Below are positions 9,065 through 16,647 of a stretch of 54,086 bases of DNA, one piece after another. The position numbers and the translations under genes were made by a program. The DNA comes from Rhodobacteraceae bacterium HLUCCA12 (GTDB taxonomy: Bacteria > Pseudomonadota > Alphaproteobacteria > Rhodobacterales > Rhodobacteraceae), in the NCBI GenBank assembly GCA_001314715.1, contig LJSV01000010.1, positions 78,927 to 133,012 of the forward strand. The letters are read 5' to 3'. The notes beneath the pieces were generated by a model that saw only the letters and a program-made list of their open reading frames with translations, made no database searches and was not told the origin of the DNA. Numbering within the stretch: position 1 is the first letter of the stretch; every line of letters begins with the position of its first letter.

Positions 9065-10420
9065 ATGCCAGCGCCTTTCCCCCAGGGCTTTCGTTCGAAC
9101 GCGCGTGCCGTCCTGGCGCTCGGCTTACCGCTGATCGGCAGTCACATGGCGCAATTCGCGCTTCATGTGACCGATACGATCATGCTGGGCTGGTACGGGA
9201 TCACCGACCTCGCCGCGGGCGCATTGGGCGCGTCTGTCTTTTTCTCGTTCTTCACGCTCGGCACAGGCTATGCGAATGCCGTCATGCCGATGGTCGCCAC
9301 CTCGGCCGCCGCCGAAGACGATACCGAAGTCCGCCGCGCCACCCGCATGGGCATGTGGTTGTCAATTCTCTATGCCCTCGCGGTGCTGCCATTCTTCGTA
9401 TTCTCGCAACCGCTTTTGCTGGCAAGCGGGCAAGACCCGGTCATCGCCGCCCTGGGCGGCGCCTATCTGGCGCTGATCGGGCTGGGTGTCGGCCCCGCGC
9501 TGCTGGTGATGGTATTGAAAAGCTATCTTGCCGCGCTGGGACGCACGCAAGTCGTGCTTTGGGTCACGGTGGTTGCGGTCTTCGTCAACATCGGGCTGAA
9601 CTGGGTGTTGATCTTCGGCAACCTGGGCGTTCCGGCGATGGGCGCACGCGGCGCGGCGATTGCCTCGGTTCTGGTGCAGCTGGTCACGCTGGGCGCGCTG
9701 CTGGCCTATGCCCAGTGGTTGCCCGCCCTGCGGCGCTACACGCTCTTGGCCCGGTTCTGGCGGCCGGACTGGCAGGCGTTGCGCCAGGTCAATGCGCTGG
9801 GCCTGCCGATCGGGCTGGCGATGCTGGCGGAATCCGGCATGTTCGCGGCCTCGGCCATCATGATGGGGTGGCTGGGTGCGCAGTCTCTGGCAGCGCATTC
9901 CATCGCGCTGGAGATCACGGCGATGTTCTTCATGATCCATCTGGGTCTGTCCAACGCGGCGACCGTGCTGGTCGGGCGCGCGCGCGGACGCGGTGATATC
10001 GCGGGTTTGCGCACAGCGGCGCGCACGGCGCTGACCCTGTCCATCCTCGTGGCCAGCGCGACCATGATGATCTACTTCCTGGGGGGCGCGTTTTTGGTGG
10101 GTGCGTTTCTGAGCCCGGATGATCCCGAGCGCGCGATCATCGTTCCGTTGGGAACGACTTTCGTGATGGTTGCCGCGTTCTTTCAACTGGCCGATGGCTG
10201 CCAGGCCATGGCCATGGGCCTTTTGCGCGGGATACAGGATACGCGGATGCCGCTGATCATCGCCGCGATCAGCTATTGGCTCATCGGTATTCCCGCCGGG
10301 TATGCCTTGGCGTTTCTGGCCGGGTTCCAGGGCGTGGGGCTGTGGCTGGGCATGATTGCGGGTTTGTCTGCCGCAGCGATCGCCCTGCTGATGCGGTTCT
10401 GGCGCGCGGTCGGGGTCTGA
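9065..10420 (+). CDS. MATE-family multidrug efflux transporter
   Basis: Inner-membrane cation-coupled exporter of the MATE (NorM-type) family, 451 residues with about 12 predicted hydrophobic segments in two halves. Recognisable pieces are the first-helix region LALGLPLIGSHMAQFALHVT (19-38) with TDTIMLG after it, and the second-half counterpart GLPIGLAMLAESGMF (about 245-259). Substrate cannot be read from sequence. The 219 bp upstream (8846-9064) hold no gene; they contain a -10-like TATACT at 8996-9001 and a small AACCC-TG-GGGTT inverted repeat, with no clear -35. No strong Shine-Dalgarno precedes the ATG. Confidence 0.9.
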   Translation: MPAPFPQGFRSNARAVLALGLPLIGSHMAQFALHVTDTIMLGWYGITDLAAGALGASVFFSFFTLGTGYANAVMPMVATSAAAEDDTEVRRATRMGMWLSILYALAVLPFFVFSQPLLLASGQDPVIAALGGAYLALIGLGVGPALLVMVLKSYLAALGRTQVVLWVTVVAVFVNIGLNWVLIFGNLGVPAMGARGAAIASVLVQLVTLGALLAYAQWLPALRRYTLLARFWRPDWQALRQVNALGLPIGLAMLAESGMFAASAIMMGWLGAQSLAAHSIALEITAMFFMIHLGLSNAATVLVGRARGRGDIAGLRTAARTALTLSILVASATMMIYFLGGAFLVGAFLSPDDPERAIIVPLGTTFVMVAAFFQLADGCQAMAMGLLRGIQDTRMPLIIAAISYWLIGIPAGYALAFLAGFQGVGLWLGMIAGLSAAAIALLMRFWRAVGV

Positions 10421-10501
10421 ACCGGATCGCACGGGCATTGTGCCTGCCATGAAAGCCGGGCCATACTCGCGCAACTGTTCAAGCCAAGGATCGACCGTTT
10501 C

Positions 10502-11416
10502 ATGCCGACCCAATTTTCTGGCCTTCTGGTCCCCGCGATTACGCCGTTTACTGCTGACGGCGACGCTGACACACCAGCCTTCGTCGGGTTCTGCCGTTGG
10601 TTGCTGGCGCAGGGCGCGCACGGGCTGGCGGTGTTCGGCACCACATCCGAGGGCACATCGCTGACCGTGGCGGAACGCATGACACTGCTGGATGCGCTGG
10701 TCGAGGGCGGCATTCCGCCCTCGGTCCTGATGCCGGGCGTCGGCAGCCCGGCCATGGGCGACACGGTCGCGCTGACGCGCCATGCGGTGGCCCTGGGCTG
10801 TGGCGGGGTATTGTCGCTGCCGCCCTATTATTACAAACCGGCCAGCGAAGACGGCCTCTATGCTTGGTATGCAGGTGTCATCGAACGGGTGGGCAGCGCC
10901 GCGCTTGGGCTCTGGCTCTATCACATTCCGCAGATGTCAGGTGTCGGCATTCCGCTGTCGCTGATCGAACGGTTGATCGCCGAATTTCCGCAAACCGTTC
11001 CGGGCATCAAGGATTCGTCGGGCGACTGGGCCAACACCGAGGCCATGTTGAAGGCGTTTCCGGGGTTTCGTGTGTTCCCGTCGTCCGAATCCGTGCTGCT
11101 GAAGGCCACGGGGTTGGGGGCGGCGGGTTGCATCACCGCAACCGGCAATATCAACCCCCATGGCATCCGCGCGCTCTATGATGGCCGCGAGACGGCGCAG
11201 GCCGATGAGCTTCAGCAGCAGGCGGCGACAATCCGGGCGATCCTGTCGGATTACCCGCTGATCCAGGGATGCAAGGCGGTGCTGTCGGCCGAACTGGACG
11301 ATCCTCGGCTTGCACCGTTGCGCCCGCCGCTGACCCCCTTGCCCGCCGACAAGGAAACGGACCTTCGCAACCGGCTTGACGCGGCCGGATGGCGCATACC
11401 TGCACCACTGAAATAG
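10502..11416 (+). CDS. DapA/NanA-family aldolase or synthase, substrate unknown
   Basis: A 304-residue TIM-barrel of the dihydrodipicolinate synthase/N-acetylneuraminate lyase superfamily (class I, Schiff-base). The Schiff-base lysine sits in PGIKDSSGDW (about 165-174). The usual TTGE loop reads GTTSEG (41-46), and the YNxPGRT motif of true DapA reads YHIPQMSG (about 140-147), so the carboxylate-binding arginine of dihydrodipicolinate synthase is absent. It is therefore unlikely to be the lysine-pathway enzyme and better matches an uncharacterised lyase subgroup. AAGGA lies 10 bp before the ATG. No sugar-acid genes flank it. Confidence 0.82.
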   Translation: MPTQFSGLLVPAITPFTADGDADTPAFVGFCRWLLAQGAHGLAVFGTTSEGTSLTVAERMTLLDALVEGGIPPSVLMPGVGSPAMGDTVALTRHAVALGCGGVLSLPPYYYKPASEDGLYAWYAGVIERVGSAALGLWLYHIPQMSGVGIPLSLIERLIAEFPQTVPGIKDSSGDWANTEAMLKAFPGFRVFPSSESVLLKATGLGAAGCITATGNINPHGIRALYDGRETAQADELQQQAATIRAILSDYPLIQGCKAVLSAELDDPRLAPLRPPLTPLPADKETDLRNRLDAAGWRIPAPLK

Positions 11417-11504
11417 TCGCCCCCCACGCAGGCTTTCTTGCAGGGGTCGAGGCGCTTTGGTAGCGTTGCATTGGCAGGGCTTTGGGTCGGGGAGGGACTC
11501 AAGG

Positions 11505-12638
11505 GTGCTCGATTACACGCATGACGGGCTTTTGGTCGCCGCCTCGCTGGCGGTGGCGCTGATGGCGGGCTTCACGGGGCTGTCGCTGACACGCGGCGCG
11601 TCGGCATTGCCGACGGGTCAGCGCAAGCTGGTGGTATCGATGTCCGCCATAGCCTTGGGAGGCGGCATCTGGTCGATGCACTTCGTCGCCATGCTGGGGC
11701 TGCAATTGCCGATCCAGTTCTATTACGATTCACTGATCACGCTGATCTCGGCGCTGGTGGCGATCCTGATCGCCGGACTTGCGCTTTTGGTCGTGCATTT
11801 CGGGCGCCGCACGCGAAACCGGGTCGTTCTGGCCGGGCTGATCGTGGGCCTGGGTATCCCGGTGATGCATTTCATCGGCATGTCGGGGATGCAGATCTGC
11901 CGCCCTGTCTACAGTTTCGGCGGCATCGCGATCGCGCTGGCGGTTTCGGCCACGCTCAGCGTCGGGGCGTTTCTGATTGCCTATGACAAGCGTGCGCCGC
12001 GCAATATCGTTCTTGGCACTTTGGGCTTTGGTCTGGCGGTCTTTGCGGTGCATTTCACCGCGATGGCCGGAACCGGCTTCGTGGTGCAAGATGACCCTGC
12101 CGGCGCCGGGCCGTTGATCAGCAACGAGGTGCTGGCCTTTGGCGTGACATTGTCGGTCTTCGTTCTGTCCGGGGCGTTCCTGCTGACCGGCGTCACCTTC
12201 GGACCGCAGCCACAGGCCGCCGGGGTGCCGGCGGCGGGGCCGCTGGCAGCGGAAACGCCATTGGTCCAGCTTTCCGAACCGGCACCGCCACGCCCATCGC
12301 CGCTGCGCACGACCATTCCCTATGAAAAGGACGGGCGCACCCAGTTCGTCGCCGCCGATGCCGTCGCGGCAATCCGGGCCGAGGGGCATTACACATTGTT
12401 GTATGTCGGGCGCGACAAGTTCTTTTGCCCCTGGTCCATCACCGAGGCCGAATCGCGCGTGCCCAACGGCGAGTTCGTGCGGACCCATCGCAGCTACCTG
12501 GTCAACCGCCAGCATGTCAGCGGTTTTGAACGCAAGAAGGATACCGGCATCTGTTTCTTTGACGCGGTTCCGGCCTTGGGCAAGGTCCCCGTGAGCCGGG
12601 CACGCCTGGCCGATGTGCGCGAGGTTCTGGGCCTATAA
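11505..12638 (+). CDS. MHYT-LytTR membrane-bound transcriptional regulator (CoxC/CoxH type)
   Basis: A 377-residue regulator with an integral-membrane MHYT sensor and a cytoplasmic LytTR DNA-binding domain. The sensor has about seven hydrophobic helices and the three MHYT signature motifs, SMHFVAM (His59), VMHFIGM (His122) and AVHFTAM (His183), thought to coordinate a metal or haem-like site that binds a diatomic gas. The LytTR domain spans about 274-377 and ends with the typical FVRTHRSYLVN recognition segment (324-334). GTG 11505 is preferred: GGAGGG lies 8 bp upstream. The same architecture is known in CoxC and CoxH of the Oligotropha carbon-monoxide gene cluster. Here the gene stands alone, 38 kb from the cox operon of this window. 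Confidence 0.88.
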   Translation: MLDYTHDGLLVAASLAVALMAGFTGLSLTRGASALPTGQRKLVVSMSAIALGGGIWSMHFVAMLGLQLPIQFYYDSLITLISALVAILIAGLALLVVHFGRRTRNRVVLAGLIVGLGIPVMHFIGMSGMQICRPVYSFGGIAIALAVSATLSVGAFLIAYDKRAPRNIVLGTLGFGLAVFAVHFTAMAGTGFVVQDDPAGAGPLISNEVLAFGVTLSVFVLSGAFLLTGVTFGPQPQAAGVPAAGPLAAETPLVQLSEPAPPRPSPLRTTIPYEKDGRTQFVAADAVAAIRAEGHYTLLYVGRDKFFCPWSITEAESRVPNGEFVRTHRSYLVNRQHVSGFERKKDTGICFFDAVPALGKVPVSRARLADVREVLGL

Positions 12639-12654
12639 CGCAGTCGAACCCGGT

Positions 12655-13683
12655 TCAAAGATCGTGCGCAAGGTCCGGGTAAGCCAGGCGCAAGGCGTCG
12701 TCGAATGCGTCCGCCGACAGGTCCAGCGGCTTACCCAGCCATCGTGCCAGGGCGGGTGCGGGATCGAATTCATACGCACGGACCAGCCCGGCGGCTTGCA
12801 TCGCGGCCGGGTCGGCCACCGATTTGAGCCGGTCATGCAGTTCGCGCAAGGCCCGCGCGTCGTTGCCATGATCGCGTGCAAACGCCACCTGCGCGCGGCG
12901 GTGTTCGGCCAGAAAGCGCGACCAGTGCGCCGGGTCATGCGCGCCGTAGCGGCGCAACTTCAGCATCCAGTGCAATGGGGTCAGGCCGTCGAAATGCAGC
13001 ATCACGGCATTGCGGGCAGGACGCGATGGCGGCAAGGCGCCATCCACGCGCGGGGCGTGGGGTCGCAGCACGGCCCTCAGACCCGTGCGCGTGCAGGCCT
13101 TGCCCGCCGCATGGCCCGACACGCCTCGGGCGATGAAGGGTTCCTGGTTCGCCAGATCCGGCGGCACCGGGTCGCGCCGCGGCAAGGGTCCTCGAAAGAC
13201 CCCTTCGAACAGGGCGCGCACCGGCCCGCGGACATAGGCGCGCTCACGCGTCGGCAGCGCCAGATAGGCCCCGTGCCCGGCCGCATCGGCAAGTTCGTCG
13301 CCAAAGCGCTGACCCGCTGGCATCCACAGGAATTCGTCGGCATCCAGATTCAGCATCCAGTCGGCGCGGCTGCGGCGATAGGCGTGCGTCGCGACAAGGG
13401 TCTGCCGGCGTGTTTGCAGCACTGGCCGGCCACCGTTCAGCCCCTGCCAGAAACGATCGTCGCATTCCGTCACCCGGACACCCGGCAAGGCCTGCACCAT
13501 CGCCGTGATGGTCCGGGCAGACGGTGACTGGGGGGCATCGAGATACAGGTGCACCTCTTGCGCGCCTTGCTCAAGATGCCAGCACAGATTTGCCAGAACC
13601 AGAACCGATGGCTCATCCGCCAGCAGGACGACATCCCACACGGGATGCCGGTCGTCGTCGTCACGGGCCCCTTGCTGCGTCAT
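12655..13683 (-). CDS. Glycosyltransferase family 2-like protein
   Basis: A 342-residue cytosolic protein of the GT2-like group often seen in Rhodobacteraceae. The early part (VVLLADEPSVLVLANLCWHL, about 18-37) resembles the nucleotide-binding start of these enzymes, and NLDADEFLWM at about 112-121 is the DxD-type metal and sugar-nucleotide motif. Acceptor and sugar are unknown; it may act on cell-surface polysaccharide. It converges with the MHYT-LytTR gene and its start abuts the control region of the suc operon. No convincing Shine-Dalgarno was seen, so the start is less sure than the family. Confidence 0.8.
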   Translation of the reverse strand: MTQQGARDDDDRHPVWDVVLLADEPSVLVLANLCWHLEQGAQEVHLYLDAPQSPSARTITAMVQALPGVRVTECDDRFWQGLNGGRPVLQTRRQTLVATHAYRRSRADWMLNLDADEFLWMPAGQRFGDELADAAGHGAYLALPTRERAYVRGPVRALFEGVFRGPLPRRDPVPPDLANQEPFIARGVSGHAAGKACTRTGLRAVLRPHAPRVDGALPPSRPARNAVMLHFDGLTPLHWMLKLRRYGAHDPAHWSRFLAEHRRAQVAFARDHGNDARALRELHDRLKSVADPAAMQAAGLVRAYEFDPAPALARWLGKPLDLSADAFDDALRLAYPDLAHDL

Positions 13684-13745
13684 TCGGTCACTGGCCCCGT
13701 ACTGCTAGATGCCCAAGTGATTCCCGGCACGGACTTGTCGGCAAA

Positions 13746-13780
13746 TTTGTGATCACGCATTTTCATGCTGTGATCACAAA
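13746..13780. promoter_or_regulatory. Inverted-repeat operator upstream of the suc operon
   Basis: A 35-bp near-perfect inverted repeat: TTTGTGATCACGCAT (13746-13760), a TTTC loop, and ATGCTGTGATCACAAA (13765-13780). Each arm contains the palindrome GTGATCAC, at 13749-13756 and 13770-13777, 21 bp apart and therefore on the same face of the DNA. It sits 106 bp before sucC and 63 bp before the divergent glycosyltransferase start. It looks like a tandem repressor or activator site; the protein that binds it cannot be named from sequence. Confidence 0.6.
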
Positions 13781-13885
13781 GCAAAGAAAATACCTCTCGT
13801 ATGGGAATTTACACCAAATAGTCATTTGTGCCACGCTGGTTTCGTGGCATGAGCAGCGCAAATCGCAGCAGACGGGGACAGATCC

Positions 13886-15079
13886 GTGAACATTCATGAA
13901 TACCAGGCGAAGTCGCTTCTTCGCAGCTATGGCGTTCCGGTTTCGGACGGTCGAGTGGTCTTTCGCGCCGAAGAGGCCAAGAGCGCGGCGGGCGAAATGG
14001 ACGGGCCGCTTTGGGTGGTGAAGGCCCAGATCCATGCCGGCGGGCGCGGCAAGGGCACGTTCAAGGAGGCATCGGCCGGTGAAAAAGGCGGCGTGCGGCT
14101 GGCCAAATCGGTCGAGGAAGCGGCCGATCACGCCGCGTCAATGCTGGGGCGCACGCTGGTGACGCACCAGACCGGCCCCGCCGGTCGCGTCGTCAACCGC
14201 ATTTATATCGAAGACGGCTCGGATATCGAGCGTGAGCTGTATCTGGCATTGCTGGTCGATCGCGTCAGCAGCCGCATTTCGTTCGTGGTCTCGACCGAAG
14301 GCGGCATGGACATCGAAGAGGTCGCGGCCTCGACCCCGGAAAAGATCCTGTCGTTCACCGTCGATCCCGCCACCGGCATTCAGGGTTTCCACGGCCGCCG
14401 CGTGGCCTTTGCGCTGGGGCTTGAGGGCAAGCAGGTCAAGCAATGCGTCGATCTGGTGAACAAGCTCTACAAGATGTTCGTCGAGAAAGACGCCGAGATG
14501 GTCGAGATCAATCCGTTGATCGTCACGACCGGGGGCGATCTGAAATGCCTCGACGCCAAGGTTGGGTTCGATTCGAACGCGCTCTATCGTCAGGCCGATA
14601 TCCTGGCGCTGCGCGACGAGACCGAGGAAGACCCCAAGGAACTGGCGGCGTCGAAATTCGATCTCAACTATATCGCGCTGGATGGCGAGATCGGTTGCAT
14701 GGTCAACGGCGCCGGGCTGGCGATGGCCACCATGGACATCATCAAGCTTTACGGCGCGGAACCCGCGAACTTTCTGGACGTGGGCGGCGGCGCGACCAAG
14801 GAAAAGGTCACCGAGGCGTTCAAGATCATCACCTCGGACCCCAATGTGAAGGGCATCCTGGTCAACATCTTCGGCGGCATCATGCGCTGCGACATCATCG
14901 CCGAAGGCGTGATCGCCGCAGTCAAGGAGATGGGTCTAAAAGTGCCGCTTGTGGTCCGGCTTGAAGGCACGAACGTGGACCTGGGCAAGAAGATCATCAA
15001 CGAATCCGGCCTGAACGTGATCGCCGCCGACAACCTGTCGGACGCCGCGCAGAAGATCGTCAAGGCGGTGAAGGGATAA
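13886..15079 (+). CDS. sucC: Succinyl-CoA ligase (ADP-forming) beta subunit
   Basis: Beta subunit of the TCA-cycle enzyme that couples succinyl-CoA cleavage to nucleoside triphosphate synthesis. The 397-residue sequence has the N-terminal [15 protein letters not shown], the ATP-grasp glycine-rich segment [11 protein letters not shown] (about 47-57), the metal-site EINPL (207-211) and the C-terminal CoA-ligase domain with [11 protein letters not shown] (about 324-334). It starts with GTG at 13886, 4 codons before a later ATG. It is first in sucC-sucD-16016-sucA-sucB-MAPEG-lpd. The mdh gene that usually precedes sucC in relatives is not adjacent; a glycosyltransferase is there instead. Confidence 0.97.
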   Translation: MNIHEYQAKSLLRSYGVPVSDGRVVFRAEEAKSAAGEMDGPLWVVKAQIHAGGRGKGTFKEASAGEKGGVRLAKSVEEAADHAASMLGRTLVTHQTGPAGRVVNRIYIEDGSDIERELYLALLVDRVSSRISFVVSTEGGMDIEEVAASTPEKILSFTVDPATGIQGFHGRRVAFALGLEGKQVKQCVDLVNKLYKMFVEKDAEMVEINPLIVTTGGDLKCLDAKVGFDSNALYRQADILALRDETEEDPKELAASKFDLNYIALDGEIGCMVNGAGLAMATMDIIKLYGAEPANFLDVGGGATKEKVTEAFKIITSDPNVKGILVNIFGGIMRCDIIAEGVIAAVKEMGLKVPLVVRLEGTNVDLGKKIINESGLNVIAADNLSDAAQKIVKAVKG

Positions 15080-15084
15080 GAAGA

Positions 15085-15969
15085 ATGGCAATTCTCGTCA
15101 ACGAAAAGACCCGCGTCATCTGCCAGGGCTTCACCGGCTCGCAAGGCACCTTTCATTCCGAACAGGCCATCGAATACGGCACAAGGATGGTCGGCGGCGT
15201 GACGCCTGGAAAGGGCGGCAGCGAACATCTGGGCCTGCCCGTGTTCAACAGTGTGCACGAGGCGAAGGCCAAGACCGACGCCAATGCCAGCGTGATCTAT
15301 GTCCCGCCGCCCTTTGCCGCCGATTCAATCCTGGAGGCGATCGACGCGGGGATGGAGTTGATCGTCTGCATCACCGAGGGCATTCCGGTGCTGGACATGA
15401 TGAAGGTCAAGCGCGCGCTTGAAGGCAGCGCCAGCCGCCTGATCGGCCCCAACTGCCCCGGCGTCATCACACCCGATGCCTGCAAGATCGGCATCATGCC
15501 GGGCCATATTCACAAGCGTGGCTCGGTCGGGGTTGTCAGCCGTTCGGGCACGCTGACCTATGAGGCCGTCAAGCAGACCTCGGACATGGGTCTGGGCCAG
15601 TCCACCGCCGTGGGCATTGGCGGCGACCCGATCAAGGGGACCGAACATATCGACGTGCTCGACATGTTCCTTGACGATGACGAGACCCAATCCATCATCA
15701 TGATCGGCGAAATCGGCGGCTCGGCCGAGGAAGAAGCGGCCGAGTTCCTGAAGGAACAGAAGAAGAAGGGCCGCTGGAAGCCCGTGGCCGGTTTCATCGC
15801 CGGGCGCACCGCCCCTCCGGGTCGGCGCATGGGTCATGCCGGGGCCATCGTCGCCGGCGGCAAGGGCGATGCCGAAAGCAAGATCGAGGCCATGAAGGCG
15901 GCCGGGATCGTGGTGGCCGACAGCCCCGCCACCTTGGGCGAGGCGGTGATGAAGGCCATCAAGGGCTAA
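15085..15969 (+). CDS. sucD: Succinyl-CoA ligase (ADP-forming) alpha subunit
   Basis: Alpha subunit of succinyl-CoA ligase; it binds CoA and carries the phosphohistidine. The 294-residue protein has the CoA-binding Rossmann segment [12 protein letters not shown] (15-26), PPPFAADSI (74-82), GPNCPGVI (121-128), SRSGTLTYE (152-160), and the phosphorylated His251 in [10 protein letters not shown]. It follows sucC by 5 bp. Confidence 0.97.
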   Translation: MAILVNEKTRVICQGFTGSQGTFHSEQAIEYGTRMVGGVTPGKGGSEHLGLPVFNSVHEAKAKTDANASVIYVPPPFAADSILEAIDAGMELIVCITEGIPVLDMMKVKRALEGSASRLIGPNCPGVITPDACKIGIMPGHIHKRGSVGVVSRSGTLTYEAVKQTSDMGLGQSTAVGIGGDPIKGTEHIDVLDMFLDDDETQSIIMIGEIGGSAEEEAAEFLKEQKKKGRWKPVAGFIAGRTAPPGRRMGHAGAIVAGGKGDAESKIEAMKAAGIVVADSPATLGEAVMKAIKG

Positions 15970-16015
15970 AGCGCCAGGCCCGGCATCAGGGCCTGCGTTC
16001 AACAATGGGTCGAAC

Positions 16016-16642
16016 ATGCGCCGGAAAGGACATCACTTGGCCAGGGCCGCAGCAGGCAGCATCTGCCTGCTTGTGGCCGCGGTCAGTCCGGCGCTTGCGC
16101 TCGATCAGGCATTCGCCCCCTGCCAAACCCGGCACGATGACGCGGGCGCCTATCACGCCGCGCTGGCCGAAGCAGGATGGCGGATCGCGGCGCGATCCGA
16201 TCGCGCGCCCCTGATGGAGCGTCTGGCCGATGGCTTTCTGCCCGACCTGTCAGCAGCCATCCCCGCCGACAATGCCGCCCTGTCCGGGTTTCGCAAGGAT
16301 GCCGCGTCGGTCTGGACCCGGTACGTCGCCGACCGCCCGCTGTTCCTGCGCGACGACGTCTTGCTGCTGATCGCCGGATACGTCAACGACGCGGGGCAAG
16401 AGGCCGTGCAATGCTGGGCGGTCTCGTCCGATCCCGCCTTGACCGACGCCCATCTGAACATGCCCGAAACCCCGCCCGATGCGGGCTTTCATCGGCAGGA
16501 AACCGTGCTGGACGGACAGCCGGGCGCGGATCAGGTCAAATTGTCCGCCATGCGGCTGATGCTGCCCTATGTGCCCGATCCGCCCCTGCTGTCCGAGAAT
16601 GCGTTGATCGTGACCTCGATATTCCCCTCTCACCCCGAGTGA
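16016..16642 (+). CDS. Secreted protein of unknown function between sucD and sucA
   Basis: A 208-residue hypothetical protein with an N-terminal signal peptide (hydrophobic ICLLVAAVSPALA, about 16-28, with AxA-type cleavage before LDQAF), so it should be periplasmic. No family was recognised. Mature part has two cysteines (CQTR and QCWAV), possibly a disulfide. A TTG at 16037 preceded by AAAGGA (16023-16028) is a plausible alternative start and would give a tighter signal peptide. It lies inside the TCA operon, 46 bp after sucD and 5 bp before sucA, so it is expressed with it, although its product leaves the cytosol. Confidence 0.75.
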   Translation: MRRKGHHLARAAAGSICLLVAAVSPALALDQAFAPCQTRHDDAGAYHAALAEAGWRIAARSDRAPLMERLADGFLPDLSAAIPADNAALSGFRKDAASVWTRYVADRPLFLRDDVLLLIAGYVNDAGQEAVQCWAVSSDPALTDAHLNMPETPPDAGFHRQETVLDGQPGADQVKLSAMRLMLPYVPDPPLLSENALIVTSIFPSHPE

Positions 16643-16647
16643 ATGCC

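Noticed and set aside
13746-13780. CRP or FNR site reading of the suc operator
   Set aside because: The half-sites abut (TGTGATCACA) rather than being 6 bp apart as in CRP sites, and the FNR TTGAT-N4-ATCAA pattern is absent.
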